A DNA stretch of 64,000 nucleotides from Lactarius indigo (lineage: Eukaryota > Basidiomycota > Agaricomycetes > Russulales > Russulaceae). The stretch lies in contig JAFKAC010000008.1 in NCBI GenBank assembly GCA_025766275.1, positions 1,054,001 to 1,118,000 of the forward strand, given 5' to 3'. Below are positions 1 to 12,992 of this stretch, piece by piece. The notes below the pieces were generated by a model that saw only the letters and a program-made list of their open reading frames with translations, did no database searches and had not been told where the DNA came from. How positions within the stretch are numbered: the first letter of the stretch is position 1; every line of letters starts with the position of its first letter. Position numbers and translations under genes: made by a program.

Positions 1-3000
1 GTCCACTGGACAGCTTGTAGACGCGGATGACGACGGGCTGGCCACAGATGGTTGCTGGGCGGAAGACTGAGTCTGACCCATCTCTAGGGATGCAAGGCTA
101 ATAAGCGGATATGAGCACGGAGCTCAGAGTGCGCTGGCTCGACGTGTAATAGTCACGTGAGGCCAGTACCAAACTCCGTGCCCCGTGTCAGGCCATGTCA
201 TGTGTCATGATCAGGCGCGCGGACTCTGTCCTGTTCGACTTCAAAATGGTTCCCACAGTGCAGGTCATCAATTTTGCATTGCGCTCGGGTATATTATTGG
301 CGCAACAAGGGACATGTTGACTGAACGGATAATCACTATCTCATTGCGCTCTGTAGTAAGGTAAGTTACCTGTTTGGGAGGATAATGAGCTTCATCACGG
401 TCTAACGCCGTGTTGGGCTGCAGTTTGATGTCCCTGGGTTACGGTCTTCCTTAGACTGTATTGCCTCCAGGCGGATGATGCTACACCAAGGTCGGTCTTT
501 ACGTTTGATGGCATCTAAAATGTGTACATGTTCTCATAAGGAAGTCACAGAAGTGCGATGGCCGTATCAGCCGAGACAATGCGAAGGTTCTTATCGACTG
601 TCTATGTCCACTGTATACCGTTTTCATGCGGTCTTCCCAGAGACCCCTGGTAGCGCAAAATTGTGCTTCTGCTGACTTCGTCCGTCCTTGCGCGGCTATT
701 AGACGGGCGCTGAGATTCTTATCCTGCGCCAAACCAACTTTCTTTATTTTTATGGGACGGACTCCCCAATGAAGCGCAAATCATTGGCTCACATGACTAC
801 GGAGGAACGACTTTAGTGTATAATGAACTTCGTGACGGGTTCCTTTCAAGTTGCTTCGTGGCCGACGACGGTGTAGCAACCGTCGACTTCTCCGCTTCTT
901 TCCTTTTCCTCGAAGCAGGGCACGTTCCGTTCATCTTCGCGTGTTCTTCTCGGTAGGATACGTGGCTATGCTAGGTAACTGTGACACGTAAGGTCTTTTC
1001 ACCTTTTCATCTAACCTTATATGATCTTTTACCATCTTTTGATTGTGTCTCCGGACGATTATACGCAACCCCCACGAGGGTAACCCAGACATGAAACTGT
1101 TCTGATTCGGTTCGGTATTTACGATCGGGGCACCTCTACTTACCTGTGTTTCTTACAGTGTACTCAGCTCACCGTACGATCGGTCTGTATCTCTGATATG
1201 TATCCCGGAATAAAAATGGATTCAAAAAACAAAAAAGAAGATACGTGGCTATGTACTATCGCATGCATGACCACACGTGCCTAAGATAACAGGGCCTTAG
1301 CAACAAGCCCGACGAGATTGTTTGACATTCTCATGCACTCCATAAGCCAACAGGATTGCGAAGCCACCACCAAGTCACCAGTTTGCGCCGAGACTTGGTC
1401 AGACGGTCACCGGTCCTCCCTCTCCCGGTGGGTAACCTTTTACGTACTGTATCGTATTACCAAACACACCATACAGAGTATCCGAAACGGCTCAAGGTGA
1501 GCATAAGCGGCGTAATAGCGGCGTAATAAACCCTCATGAGGAAAGTGTTGGAGCATCGTCGGTGTTGACACGGCGAGAGCATTTTTGACCTACGCCGTAA
1601 TTTAGGGTCGACGTTCTGGCCTATTGTACTATACAACTGTGGAACTGTACTGCTTGTTCGGCCGAACCATTACACTCGGTTCGGACCATCATGTACCACA
1701 GGCTTCGGCCGACTACTATACAGTAACCCAAAGCCTCGGACGTCGTTATAAGGCACTAGAGGCAGGAGCGAAACTCGATTTCAGGATCTTGTACTGGTAG
1801 GCGTCACCCCATGGGGCATGGGGCTCGGTATGGGGGTCACCAGGACGCGTTCAAAGGTGCTCCATTCCAGCCACCGCGGGATTTCCGGTGGACGGTTCCG
1901 CCAGCGGCAGGCACATCAATCGAGCTCGTGACGCCTGTGCCAGTCCTGTGCCGCTGGAGAACCATGCGGTTTGCTGGAGTGTCTCCGTAATGGAGCGAGA
2001 AGGGACCCTCAATTTGCTTCTTTGAGAGACCGATCGGGGTATCACACGTGGGAATATCCCCGCATCCGCGGCGTAACTAACCCGCCCACCTTGTTGCGGA
2101 TGGACTGCATGATCACACGCTCAAACTTGAAAGATCTTGTTAGATCAGTACATTCCTTCTAAAAAAAAATACAGCATGTTTCGGTAAAAAGAAGGGAAGG
2201 ACCCAAGGAGGGATCAGTATATATTTGTGGGTACAAACAAAATTAAGTTTGTTAAGGGGTGGTCTGAGTACGCAACTTGAGACGCAATGCGCATCGTCGG
2301 TTGTATGTCCGGTTTCACTCAGTCACGAAACCACCGACTTATGCACGTCGTTGACATCGGTCCAACAGTCAAAACATTTTCTTCGATCACGGCAAAAAAC
2401 ATTACAAATTCAACCTGTCAAGGACCCCGTGCACCCGCCATCCCTGTGCTGTGCTATTCCCCGTGGCGTCGGTGGCGTTGGGATGGGGAAGAAAATACAG
2501 TAGATGAAAATAACGGAGAATCTTAATTGTTATGCGACACTTCGCGTCATGGTTTGGGTCCTGCGTTTGCTCAAGCTCCGGTTTCTTTGGCCGCGGCGGA
2601 GCCTTTGATCCGAGTCGGGTCCAACCTAACCATCTATCTGAGAGGCATCGGCCAGAAGAAGCGATGCGTACATCGGATTGGAAGCCTTGCTCTGGATCGG
2701 AAGGAGACCTCGTAAAAAAGAGAAGACCTTGGCCCGAAGGTTCGAGAACTACCTGCTGATCTGAGGCGCGCATCAGGTACCCCAATCCTCCGGGTTCTGC
2801 GACGCTGCAGCACGTGTTGCTTATAGTTTTGCGCTGGTCACGACACGAACGCGGCTTGCCCGAGTGTAGCTTCGTGTCGGAGCACTAAGAAGCCTTCGGT
2901 CGGTGTTAGAGACGCCGGACATTCATGAAGAGGATATGAGAGTACACTGATTGACCACCGCGTGGCACAGAGCATAAACATGTCACAGCACGCACTGCAC

Positions 3001-4300
3001 GGCATCACACTACATCATGTATATCAGGCATCAGGGGGGCATGGGGATCGATGAACCGGTGCACAGATCGATAACATCTCGGGGCGACCAGAGACTACTC
3101 AAAGAGGGGGCCAAAAGCCGGTCATGCAATGCGCGACCCGCAGTAAGGTTGGTCCTGGTTTCGGAATCCGTACGTCGGAAAAATCCAGGGAAAAGTGCAT
3201 TCGCCGGCGCGGGTTGTTCTCGGAAGTGATGTCTATAGGTGCTATCAGAGAAACCTTTGCCTCCATTCCGCGGACCAAAGAGCAGTGGATGGAGGTCGCG
3301 ACGCCGCAGATTGGAGTGCCTTTGGTTGGAGTTTGGTTTGTCTCGGTTAGAAGGACCGGGCCGTCCTGTTCCCGCCAAATAATGTACATACAAAAATGGA
3401 AGGTAAGTGGCTAATGATGGAATGACAGATCGGTCATTCAGTCCCGATCATTTCACCCCGTGAGTGGTTCACACGATGTGCACGGGAAGGGATTGGTTCC
3501 GCTCACGAAACTCCCGCCTCATGAAACACCTAAACCTTATTCAATACGGCAACGCATTGGATCTTCTGACCACTCGTCTCTAAGAGGAAAAATCATTCAT
3601 CCAAAGCCACATTGGAAGGTCATTCAGGTGACACACTGGGAACTGGGGGGACCTGGTAACGATACAACGAACAGCGAGACCTTCGGCGGGTGAGTATCAC
3701 GCAAGGGGTCATGTGTCGGGGTGATGATTTCAAAATATTTGTGCAGGGCTTGGTGGAGGGTACAGAAGGCGGTCACTCTTGTTGCCTGGTTTTCGGAAAA
3801 GGATGGTAACGAGATCGACTGAGTCTCGAGTGGAAGGAACTCGGGCTCCCATCGTCCCCGTCGTTTACGGGTGTGAGGGGCTGGGGATGGGGGGCGGGGC
3901 TAAGTTGAGACTCGGGTGAGACACCGCGTGATTGTGTGGGCACAGTGTAATTTTCAGAACCGAAGGAAGAATGGAAAGCTGAAAGTACAGGTAGAATGGA
4001 TAGGATAATATGACAGGACAGGGTCGAGAGGGCAAGGTGAAACAAGATTGCGGGGCTCCACTGCAAAGTGACTGGGAATAGGTGCGTAGATCACAGGTAC
4101 AGTCTGGGGGAGACAGAGGAGGGGTTTGGTTTAACGTGGGAAACTACCACCGAAGTAGGAGGGGAGGGTGTCTGGGGGGCGTGTGGATCTGAGATCACAA
4201 GAAGGATGGATCATGTGGAGACAAGTGGGAGAGAGCTGAGAAGCTGTCGCTAACCAAACCAGCGCATAGAGAACACTTGGAACTAAACACGCCCGGTCCC
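1..4300. other. No recognisable gene
   Basis: I see no reading frame with a domain I recognise and no convincing exon chain on either strand. The longest open stretches are below about 130 codons and look random. Composition is mixed, with short homopolymers. The last part contains a purine-rich stretch (about 4.07-4.25 kb) and then pyrimidine-rich promoter-like sequence leading into the transporter. No tRNA-like internal promoter was noticed. Confidence 0.6.
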
Positions 4301-4310
4301 GCATAAATAG
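4301..4310 (+). promoter_or_regulatory. TATA-like box of transporter 1
   Basis: GCATAAATAG lies 113 nt upstream of the predicted ATG and is followed by a C/T-rich tract. The same ten bases occur upstream of the paralogous transporter on the other strand (17706-17715), which supports a conserved core promoter. Confidence 0.5.
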
Positions 4311-4422
4311 ACCGTCACTTGGCACCATGCCTTTCTTCCCAACGGTTCTTTTTTTCGCCGTTTATTTTTGCCCCTCCCCCTCCCCCCCTGCATACCAATC
4401 CTCCGAGTGTTAACCGCACATT

Positions 4423-6248
4423 ATGCCAGGTGGTCCAGTTGACACAGGTGGGGGCATCGGGGCCAATGCACCCAAGAGTAAAATAGCTGGCATCCTTATG
4501 GTCGGTGCTCTCTCGTCCTTACTCTCCCCGCTCCTTTTCTGACGCCTTCATTATTCAAGACCAGTTTCGCGGCGTTTGGAGGTATCCTCTTCGGTTATGA
4601 TACTGGTACCATCTCTGGTCTCCAGCAGATGCCTGACTGGCTCCGCACTTTTGGTCACCCCGTTCCTGTCTCGTCAACCTTCCCCGACGGTTACGGCATC
4701 TCTTCCTCTCAAAGATCTCTCGTCGTATCCATTCTTTCCGCTGGCACCTTCTTTGGTCAGTGAGATGCCTTGGTTATTTTTTCGTCTGCCTGACCTTCTT
4801 TATCTAGGCGCCCTACTTGCCGCCCCATTTGGTGATTATCTCGGTCGCAAATGGGGTCTTATTGCTTCGTGTCTTGTCTTCTGTGTCGGTGTCGCCATGC
4901 AAACGGCTTCAACTGCCATTCCCCTCTTCGTCGTCGGTCGTGTCTGGGCCGGTCTCGGTGTCGGTTTGGTCTCCACTTTGGTCCCCATGTACCAGTCCGA
5001 GTGTTCCCCCAAGTGGATTCGCGGAGCTGTCGTTGGTCTTTACCAATTCGGAATCACCATCGGAATCCTCCTCTCCAATATCTTCAACAACGCCACCAAA
5101 AATCGGCCTAATCATTCCTCGTATCGCATCCCGGTTGCAATTCAGTTCATCTGGGCTGCAATTCTTGCCTTCGGCATGCTCCTTCTTCCCGAGGTGCGCA
5201 TTTTGTTTTTGGTCAATGACTTCATTAAGCCTAAATCTCTATATCCGCAGTCCCCTCGCTGGTTGATCAAGAAGCATCGTGATGCTGATGCCGCCCACTC
5301 GTTATCTCGCCTCACCTCACTGTCCCCTGATGACCCAGAGGTCACTACTGAGCTCGACGAGATTCGTCTCAACTTGAAACACGAGGAGGAACTCGGCGAG
5401 AGTTCCTACCTGGATTGCTTCCGTCCCACAGATAATCGAATCCTCTTCCGTACACTCACCGGCATATTTATCCAAGCCTGGCAACAGCTCACTGGCATCA
5501 ACTTCATCTTTTACTTTGGCACGACCTTCTTCACCAACGCCGGTATTCACAACCCATATCTTATCTCTATTGCCACTTCCACTGTCAATGTCGGGATGAC
5601 CATCCCCGGAATCTGGGGTGTCGAGCGTTTCGGTCGTCGCCGCCTGCTACTCGTTGGCGCGATTGGCATGACCATTTGTGAATTCATCATCGCCATTATC
5701 GGTTCAACAACAAAAACAACCAACCAGTCCGCGCAGTCGGCTGAAGTCGCTTTTGTTTGCTTCTACATTGCGTTCTTTGCCTCGACATGGGGCCCCATTG
5801 CCTGGGTCGTCACCGGAGAGATCTTCCCTCTCAAAGTCCGCGCTAAGGCCATGTCACTTTCCGTCGCGTCAAACTGGCTCTGGAACTTTGGTATTGCATA
5901 TGCCAGTACGTTTTTTTGTCCTGCCCGAGTTCTGTCACGTTCTCATTCCACTCGATAGCCCCCTACTTGGTCGACCCTGGCAAGGGAAACGCCGACCTCG
6001 GCACCAAGGTGTTCTACATCTGGGGCTCGACATGTTTCTGCTGCATCATCTTTGCATACTTCTGCATTCCGGAGACGAAAGGTCTTTCACTCGAACAAAT
6101 CGACCTCCTTTACCAGAATGTGGCCCCCGTACATTCTGTCTCGTACCGCAAGCGACTCATCGCCGAGGGCAACGAGCTCTCTCATGTAAACAGGGATATC
6201 ACACGGGATGCAAAGGACGATGACGCGGCATCGCACGAGAAGGTCTGA
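4423..6248 (+). CDS. MFS hexose transporter, copy 1
   Basis: Predicted exons are 4423-4500, 4560-4755, 4808-5193, 5251-5905 and 5959-6248, giving 534 aa with every phase consistent. It is a sugar/H+ symporter of the MFS sugar-porter family, expected to have 12 membrane helices in the plasma membrane. Visible family motifs are GGILFGYDTGTISG near residue 33, DYLGRKWG after helix 2, PESPRWL in the central loop, the GWQQLTG-like segment written AWQQLTGINF, a GRR loop motif and PETKGLSLEQID near the C-terminus. Length is normal for fungal hexose transporters. The start is chosen because the paralogue at 15815-17617 has the same 26-codon first exon, and both splice out a short intron in phase 0. 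Substrate (glucose versus another hexose) cannot be read from the sequence. No lesion was seen. Confidence 0.93.
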
Positions 6249-7494
6249 AGTCCGCGCATCCACAGGGCAGCAACTATCCTTTCCGATTACCGTCTACGTG
6301 TATCTTTTTAATATCCATTTATTCTGTGCTCACATTTCGGAACGCGGGTCCTCTGAGGATTTGGGTTTGTTGGGAGTGTTAGGCATTGAGGTAGAACCGA
6401 CAACGATTGTTACGAAAACGCACACGAACCCGTTGTATTAACTCCTAATGCAGGATTTTGTTTCGATTCACCGGTTACAGTAACATTCAGTGCAAGCTTC
6501 TTTGTTTGGGAGAATCAGTGATGCAGGGTCAAGTCTGCTGACCGCATTTTCGGAGGGGAGCTTCTCCGCGATGCGGACTTCGTTTCTGGTCAATTACTGT
6601 AGGGCGTAAATCGCACTCGTATGTGTGATCCCGGCATGGTCGGCATCATGCATGACCTTCCCATGATCTCTGAGGTTCGATCTTTTCATTGGCAAGAAGT
6701 GATAGCGACTTTGTTCAAGTGAGTCGGTCCGGGCGCCACGGGGTCACCCTTATGTAGGACGTTGGTTGGGCTGGGCTGGGGGTCTAGTCGCGCCGGATTT
6801 ACGTTGGTCCCTGCGCCCGCGCCTTCGTCTTGGTCCGCAAGTAGCGTGGAGGTAAACAAGCGTCTCTGTGATGGTGAGGTTCGAAACCTTTCGGCCAGCG
6901 GCCAGGCCACGAGCCCCTTGGGAATTCGTTTCCGTTCTGAGCTGGACTTGCGGTCAGGTGAACTATATCATATTGGTACGGTCCGTGGTGGCAAATGATC
7001 GCAGAAAACGAGGGGCTATCTAGCCTTGGGGATCGTCACACCCCCTTCTTTTTTTTTTTTGTTTTGACCCAGTTATATCCCGGAACACGTAGCATGGGTG
7101 CAGACTGGTCATAGCCGAAACTACATTTAGAAGCATGTGCTAGGTAGTACAGTAAAAGTGAGCGGGCAGCTAAGCCCGCATCCATCAGGCTTCCTAAAAG
7201 GTTGTGCCTAAATGTTAGCAATAATGCAGAGTGATTGAGTTTCCTAATATATTGCGCATCCCCTGTTTCGGGGGCGCATATGTGTGTGGCCCAGTTTTGA
7301 GCCTGGAGAGTGCGTGTTTCCTCCGGAAGCAGAGGGTGTTCTTCTTCTGGGAAGATAGGAGTTTGCTATAAGGGATGACGCGACCATATCTGATAACGCC
7401 AAAGGCGTGCCTTTCAAAATAGTAGCGTTGACAGTGATAGAGGGTGCGGGCGCTGGAGTGTAGTGGCTCCCCACACAGGCACCGGAGTGACTCG
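6249..7494. other. 3' flank of transporter 1 and duplicated spacer
   Basis: No gene was found. About 6250-6440 resembles the 3' flank of the second transporter (15.66-15.83 kb), so the duplication included UTR sequence. About 6665-6970 is a degenerate copy of about 8345-8640: both contain a GGGCTGGGCTGGG run and share the text around GCAAGAAGTGATAGCGACTT. This shows that the array spacer was duplicated together with the DUF7330 genes. Confidence 0.6.
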
Positions 7495-7665
7495 GGGTGG
7501 CTACGCCCCCTTCCTGCATTCAATGCCAAAGCCTGAAGGACTCAAGCTGGAGTAGATCACCACCAGTGAAGTCATTATTCAGACGAGAGTGTTTGTGCGT
7601 TTGGGGCCACAACAGAATGAATGGTGGTTCGGGCGTCTAGGTATCCAATTTTGCATTGCCCAAAT
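7495..7665. repeat. Dispersed repeat, copy R1
   Basis: A degenerate relative of 9100-9370 and 36900-37105. Shared landmarks in the same order are CCTTCCTGCAT-like text, a GGACTC..CTGGAGTAG segment, a GTCATT, and a closing CGTCTAGGTA. Nothing coding was seen. Boundaries are approximate. Confidence 0.45.
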
Positions 7666-7774
7666 CGATAGATCAATCTCTTGTTGATTTCGGTGCACGC
7701 CACTCCTACCAACTCGATTCTTATAATGCCGTGCTTCCCTCACGGCTCATTACAGTAGTCAGTTTACCTGACCG

Positions 7775-8085
7775 CTCGTAAAGAATCTCACATTGCCCAT
7801 ACAGAAGTTCTCCCACTTGTTCTGTCTCATCTGAGGAAGCTCCGATTCGCCGTCCCAGTTGATCCGCACGCTCGGATGCCACCTGCCCACGGATAGCTCG
7901 TCCAGGGGTTCTTCCACAGATCCGTTCGCGTCTTTCCCGCCTCCCTTACTGACGCCCCCGCACCTCCTCTAAGAACGGGGTCGATCCCCGACAAAAAACA
8001 CACTGATACAGTCGACGTCTGACAGCATGGCCACGCATTTCTCAAGCGTGGATGAGAACTTGACATGTTGTCACTGGCCCAGGAC
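7775..8085 (-). pseudogene. Collapsed fourth DUF7330 copy (exon 3 relic)
   Basis: Read on the minus strand, this matches only the second half of exon 3 of the neighbouring DUF7330 genes: the VYFVGDRPRS-like segment, then EEPLDEL, then SVRINWDGE and the C-terminal FTSG. A TAG follows the RPRS motif and the linker is frame-shifted. Upstream (above about 8070) the text jumps straight to sequence that in the other units lies upstream of the gene (compare 13235-13310), so exons 1 and 2 and half of exon 3 are deleted. It is a relic, not a functional gene. Confidence 0.75.
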
Positions 8086-9099
8086 TGGCGAGTGCGAGCG
8101 GTAGACGGCACCAACCAAATACATGTCACAACTTCGAGTTAGTCTTTTGAGCCAGAGGATATCTAAGAGGATCTTCGAGCGGATTTCAACCTTGCAATGG
8201 GGGAATGAATGCAATGATGGCCAGAACAGAACAGCCTATGTAGGGGTGGTAGAGTGATGAACTATTCCCAAAGACCGAGCGGCTCGAGGCGGAGGCCATT
8301 GCGCATCCCTTGTTAACAACGGTTGCACTTCCCCACCCCTCTAAGGTTAGATCTTTTCAAGGGCAAGAAGTGATAGCGACTTTGTTCGAGTTGGTGAGGC
8401 CGGTCCTGGTGTCACGAGGTTTTCCTTATGTCGGACATGGTTGGGCTGGGCTGGGGTCTAGTTACGCCAGGTCTGCGCCAGTTCCCCGCTTCCGCGCCTT
8501 CATCTCGGTCCACGGCCAGTATAGAGATGGACATAAGTTCCCATGAAGATGATGATCGAAAACCTTGCAGCCAGGCCACGATCCCCTTGGAAATTCGTTC
8601 CCGTTATAAATTGGACTTTGCGGTCATGTGAACTACATTGTCTCTGCCCATGGTGGCTAGGCTCGTGGTCTTGTATTCGAATCGATGCGCACTATGATAG
8701 CTGCAATGCGAGGGTGGATATCAGAAATGAACTTTGATTCCACAGACAGCGATAGGTGCCAAAGCACCGTGGAATTCTCGCTCTAGTGAGGTGCCAGCTG
8801 TGCTTAGATCTTTGACTATAACTGAGAGAAAATTCCGAGGGGCAGGCCCGGGCAGTAGGATACTTTAACTGACTGCATGTTCGGACACCGCATTTGGGGT
8901 TATCAAGTAGTTGTATATTCCTTTTGGATCTCTGAGCTACTGTAGGACTCACAGTAAGCGCATACTGACCACCTCGACACATCGTCACGATGTGTGAGGC
9001 CAACCTCAATGGTTGGGTTTGGCTTCCTGTGACTCAGTAATTTGAGTGCTGTCGAAGGACGGTTCATGGCCAAGCATCGCTACAGAAAAATGGAAATGG

Positions 9100-9370
9100 C
9101 CACACCCCCTTCCTATAATATTCAACGCTGGGGGACTCAGGCCGGAGTAGTGGATCACTCAGGAAGGTCATTGGTCAGATATTCATGTCAGATATTCATG
9201 TATGCACGAATTCGGACATATTTGCTGATGTTCCACACCTTATGCAGCACTCTTACCAGCTATGCAAGAGACAAGAGAGGTTTGTGCGTTCCAGGAGAAT
9301 ACTTGTTGGGGGTATAGTAGAGCGAGTGACGATTCGACCGTCTGGGTAACCAACCACCCACAATCCTTAG
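9100..9370. repeat. Dispersed repeat, copy R2
   Basis: Similar to 7495-7665 and 36900-37105, including CCCTTCCT, GGCCGGAGTAG, GCACGAATTC, a TGCAGC segment and a closing CGTCTGGGTAACCA. It contains a small tandem duplication, TCAGATATTCATG twice near 9175-9205. Function unknown; it may be an old non-autonomous element. Boundaries are approximate. Confidence 0.45.
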
Positions 9371-9786
9371 CCACAAACCCTCGTTGATGGCATATCATTA
9401 GGAACAAGAGGTCACAAAATGGGAACACCAGACATACTGTGATTTACATCGCCCGAATGGGCCAGCCTGCAGGCGCACGAGCTTTCCTTCGAAAACGTAG
9501 TTGTACCGCGTTTTGCAGACTCTTGTCCAGTACGCACCAATTTAATTACCATGATATGGTGCCCTTCCTCCCGTCACAGGGACCGGGAATCGATCTTTTG
9601 AGAAATGTGAAAAAGGTTTCCACATAGCGGCAAGTGCTCCCATAAAATACAAATGACACCAAGAATGACACAGTTGGGCGAATTTAACAAGAAATTTATG
9701 TCTACGAGTTGGTTTTTCTCACGGCCTTTTTCGCTTAGAGACCGATTCCCGAGCCAGTGCGTCGCCTTCCCTTACCGCTTACAGTA

Positions 9787-10706
9787 TTACAGTAGTGACT
9801 TTACCCGACCACTCGTGAAGAGTCTCACATTGCCCGAACGGAAGTTCTTCCACCCGTTCTGTATCATCTGCGGGAGCTCCGGTTCGCCCTCCCAGTTGAT
9901 CCGCACGCTCGTATGCCGCCCGCCCACAGATAGCTCGTCTAGCGGTTCTTCCAGAGATCCGCCCGCGTCTTTCTCGCCTTCCTCACTGACGTCGCCGCGC
10001 CACCTCCCAGAGCGGGGTTGATCCCCGACAAAGTACACACGGACACCCTGGGCGTCCGAGAGCGGGGCCACGCGTCGCTCAAGCGCGGATGAGAACTTGA
10101 TGCGTTCGTGAGGAGAGCGGATCGTTATTGGCCCGCGGAAACAGCGGGGCAACGAGAGTGAGACATCTCCATAATTGGCCCAAAGCTCAATGTCGAGGGA
10201 AGGGCGGCGTTCGCTCTCGCCATTATAGAAGATATCATGCTGTGTGCGTTTTTTTTTTTTGAGGGATTTCTGGACAGCTCATAGCGAGATGGATGCGACG
10301 TACTATCTTGGCGCAAACACGGCCATTGTCACTGCATAGTTTTACAGAGGCTCGCTTCAACTTGTTGTTTCCGGTCATCCATACATCGGCAGTGATAGCT
10401 CCGCTTGTCGTGTAAAGAGATAGGTTCTTGGCCCCCGACACGATATGTAGTGCTGGTGGTGGAATATCAAGGTCGATGAAGTACTGTCCCTCAATCGCAG
10501 TATCCTTCTTGGACACACACAGATAGTTGGTGCGTGCATCGCGTATCTTGGGTGGCACAGACCCATACTAACACGAGTGCTCGTCGGTTCCTCACCATGG
10601 GGAGTAGTACGAGGACAGTACGCACGTGGCCTTGTTTCTCTGGAAAGGTACTTGTATGGGACATATCTTGTTCCGCGTCGACGTCCGGTTTTCCTAGATA
10701 CACCAT
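9787..10706 (-). CDS. DUF7330-like protein, array copy A
   Basis: Exons (minus) are 10706-10626, 10567-10304 and 10239-9787, giving 265 aa. The function of this family is unknown. The protein has no signal peptide or membrane segment that I can see. It carries the beta-rich pattern I associate with DUF7330 of agaricomycetes: NLSLYTTSGAITADVW in exon 2, then a second strand pair with VKLCSDNG, SLSLPRCFRGPITIRS in exon 3, YFVGD, and SVRINW near the end. Donors GTGCGT and GTACGT and all intron phases (phase 0) are shared with copies B and C. The start is the first in-frame ATG, conserved as a 27-codon first exon in all three copies; an internal ATG 14 codons later is an alternative. The family name is from memory of the motif pattern, so it is moderately certain. 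Confidence 0.75.
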
Positions 10707-12140
10707 ACTATTTGACTACAGAGGTAGGTGGTTGGTGGGCAAAAGGAAGGGGCGACGACCATGTACAACGGAGCGCCACAGCTCTTATGGACAACTAGAT
10801 TTGGAATGCAGTTTACTGGCTATGGACACACCACCTTGGCGCTTCCAAGTTCCAACCACTTCCCGGGCCAATGCGACACACTTAACCTTCTCAGACTGGA
10901 CCTGTAGCTGCACACCTCAACCTATGCCATGCTTTTTTTTTTTTTTTTAACTCTGGGTAACCGTCCTTTATTATAATAACTCAAACAAGGTTACTGGTCC
11001 GGGACTGGGGAACGCGACAAGGGGTAGACGACACTGACTGAATACGCGTCACAACTCCGAACTAGTCTTTATAGTCTTTAGGCGACAGGAATCTATGAGG
11101 ACCATCGAGTAGGTTTCAACCTTGCAATAGGAAACGATGGCTAGAATAGCCTATATGATGACGGTAGGGTGGTGAATTATTTCGATTCATCTATTCAACT
11201 CACTCTTCGTTCGACGACTCGATCGGGGATAGGGGAAGCCACTCTCGTTGCTGTACAGCATCAGATGGCGTTTATTCCTGACGCTGTCAAGAGGGTGCGT
11301 ATCGCCTACGAGTACGTAACCCGATATCGACCGCTTACCCCTTCGCACTCTACTAAAAAAAACAGTAGCCCGAGGCGGAGGCCACTGCACACCCCTCGTT
11401 AACGACGGTTGCGCTTTCCCACTTGCGCCCCCGTCTCGGTCTATGAGAAATGTGGCCAACTCATCAAGGAATAATGCAGCGTTTCCATGATGATTAGGTT
11501 GGAAACCTTAATGTTGGCCCCGGAAACGGGAACGGACCATCGTGAATGATATTTCATTTCCATTCTAAACGCAGAGCTGGGCTTTGCAGTCATGTGAACT
11601 ACTTAGTATCACCTCGTGATCATGACGCACAGCGACGATGACTCGGCTGTCAGTGTGTGCGAGCGTCTCAGTCACCTCGACGAATGCAACCAAGGACAGG
11701 ACTGACAAGCAAACTCCCAAGTCCGGTTCGGCTCTTGAACTGGTGTCTGCATACATGATAAAAGGACTTTGCACCCAATTGCCAGGTCCAGTCCGAAAGT
11801 CAGTCGGATGCTTAGAACTGGACCTCCGGATTGGTTCTTGGCCCAACCTTGAGACCATTAGACGGTCACTCGATTTCAAGCCAGATGGACGTAGACAAGT
11901 TGACAGGTTGTTTCTGGTTTATTGCATTCGAATCAACGTATACTACATGCAGAGTACATAAAAAAGCTACAGTAGAAGATGAGACAGATATGGTGATGCA
12001 AAAGGGCCGAACGACGCGCCATTTATCGAGTGTAGAGTATACTCGGGACGACCCGAGAGTGTGTTTATCGATTATCAGTTGACTCGACCGCTCGTGAAGA
12101 ATCTCGTTGTGCCCATACAGAAGTTCTCCCACCCCCTAAC
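10707..12140. other. Array spacer between copies A and B
   Basis: No gene. The text is homologous to the spacers at 8.1-8.35 kb and 13.2-14.2 kb. Shared landmarks are the CGAGGCGGAGGC..TCGTTAACGA block (11.37-11.41 kb versus 8.29 and 13.39 kb), AAGGACTTTGCAC (11.76 versus 13.92 kb) and CGAACGACGCGCCATTTATCGAG (12.0 versus 14.17 kb). The duplicated unit is therefore gene plus spacer, about 2.1-2.3 kb. Confidence 0.65.
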
Positions 12141-12992
12141 TCATGACGAATCACTCATCTGAGGAAGTTCCGGTTCGCCGTCCCAGTTGATCCGCACGCT
12201 AGTATTATACCACCCGCCTACAAACAACACATCCAACGGTTCTTCCGGAGATGCACCCTCGGCTTGCTTGTCGTTGTCGCCGCCCCACGGTCCCGAGCGG
12301 GGTCGGTCGCCGACAAAGTACACACGGACACCCTTGACGTCCGAGACCGGTGCCGTGCGTTCCTCGAGTGCAGCTGAGAAAGCGATGCGTTCGTGAGAGG
12401 TGTTGATCGTTATTGGCCCGCGGAAACAGCGGGGCAGTGAGAGGGAAGTGTCTCCATTGGCCCGAAGATCGATGTCGAAGGAGGGGCGATGTTCGCTCCC
12501 ATCGTCAGAGAAGACATCGTGCTATGAGATGTTTTTTCCTGAGGAGAAATTTCGGACAACCCAAACCCAGAGACGTACTATTTTGGCACGGACGTGGCCA
12601 CTGTCACTGCATAGTTTCATGGAGACTTGCTTCATCTTGTTGTTCCCGGTTACCCATATATCGGCAGTAATGCCCCCCTTTGTCGTATAAAGGGAGAGGT
12701 TCTTGGCCCCAGCGGCGACACCAGAGACGGACGGTGGTGGTGGTGGAATAGAAAGGTCGAGGAAGTACTGTCCCTCAATCGCGACGCCCTTCTTGGACAC
12801 AAATAGATAGTTGGTGGGTGCATTGCGTATCCTTGGTGGTACAGGCTCATACTATGATAGCATGAGTGATTATCGGTCCCTGGTCATGGCGAATCCGAGG
12901 ATAATACGCACGGCATCCGGTTTTTCCGGAAGGGTACTTGTATCAGACATATCTTGTTCCGCGTCGACATCCACTTTGCTAAGACCCATCAT
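12141..12992 (-). CDS. DUF7330-like protein, array copy B (shortened C-terminus)
   Basis: Exons (minus) are 12992-12912, 12851-12579 and 12521-12141, giving 244 aa. The architecture is the same as copies A and C: a short acidic N-terminal exon ending STLPEKPDA, the exon-2 domain with NLSLYTTKGG, and exon 3 with SLPRCFRG, YFVGDRPRSG and SVRINWDGE. Where A and C continue with about 20 residues after the ELPQM-like motif, B has an indel that brings a stop just after PQMSDSS. Beyond it the nucleotide sequence still matches the A/C tail, so the truncation is recent. It may still be functional because the core repeats are intact. Function unknown. Confidence 0.72.

Noticed and set aside
1501..1530. 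Short GGCGTAATA duplication
   Set aside because: Only two units; too short to interpret.
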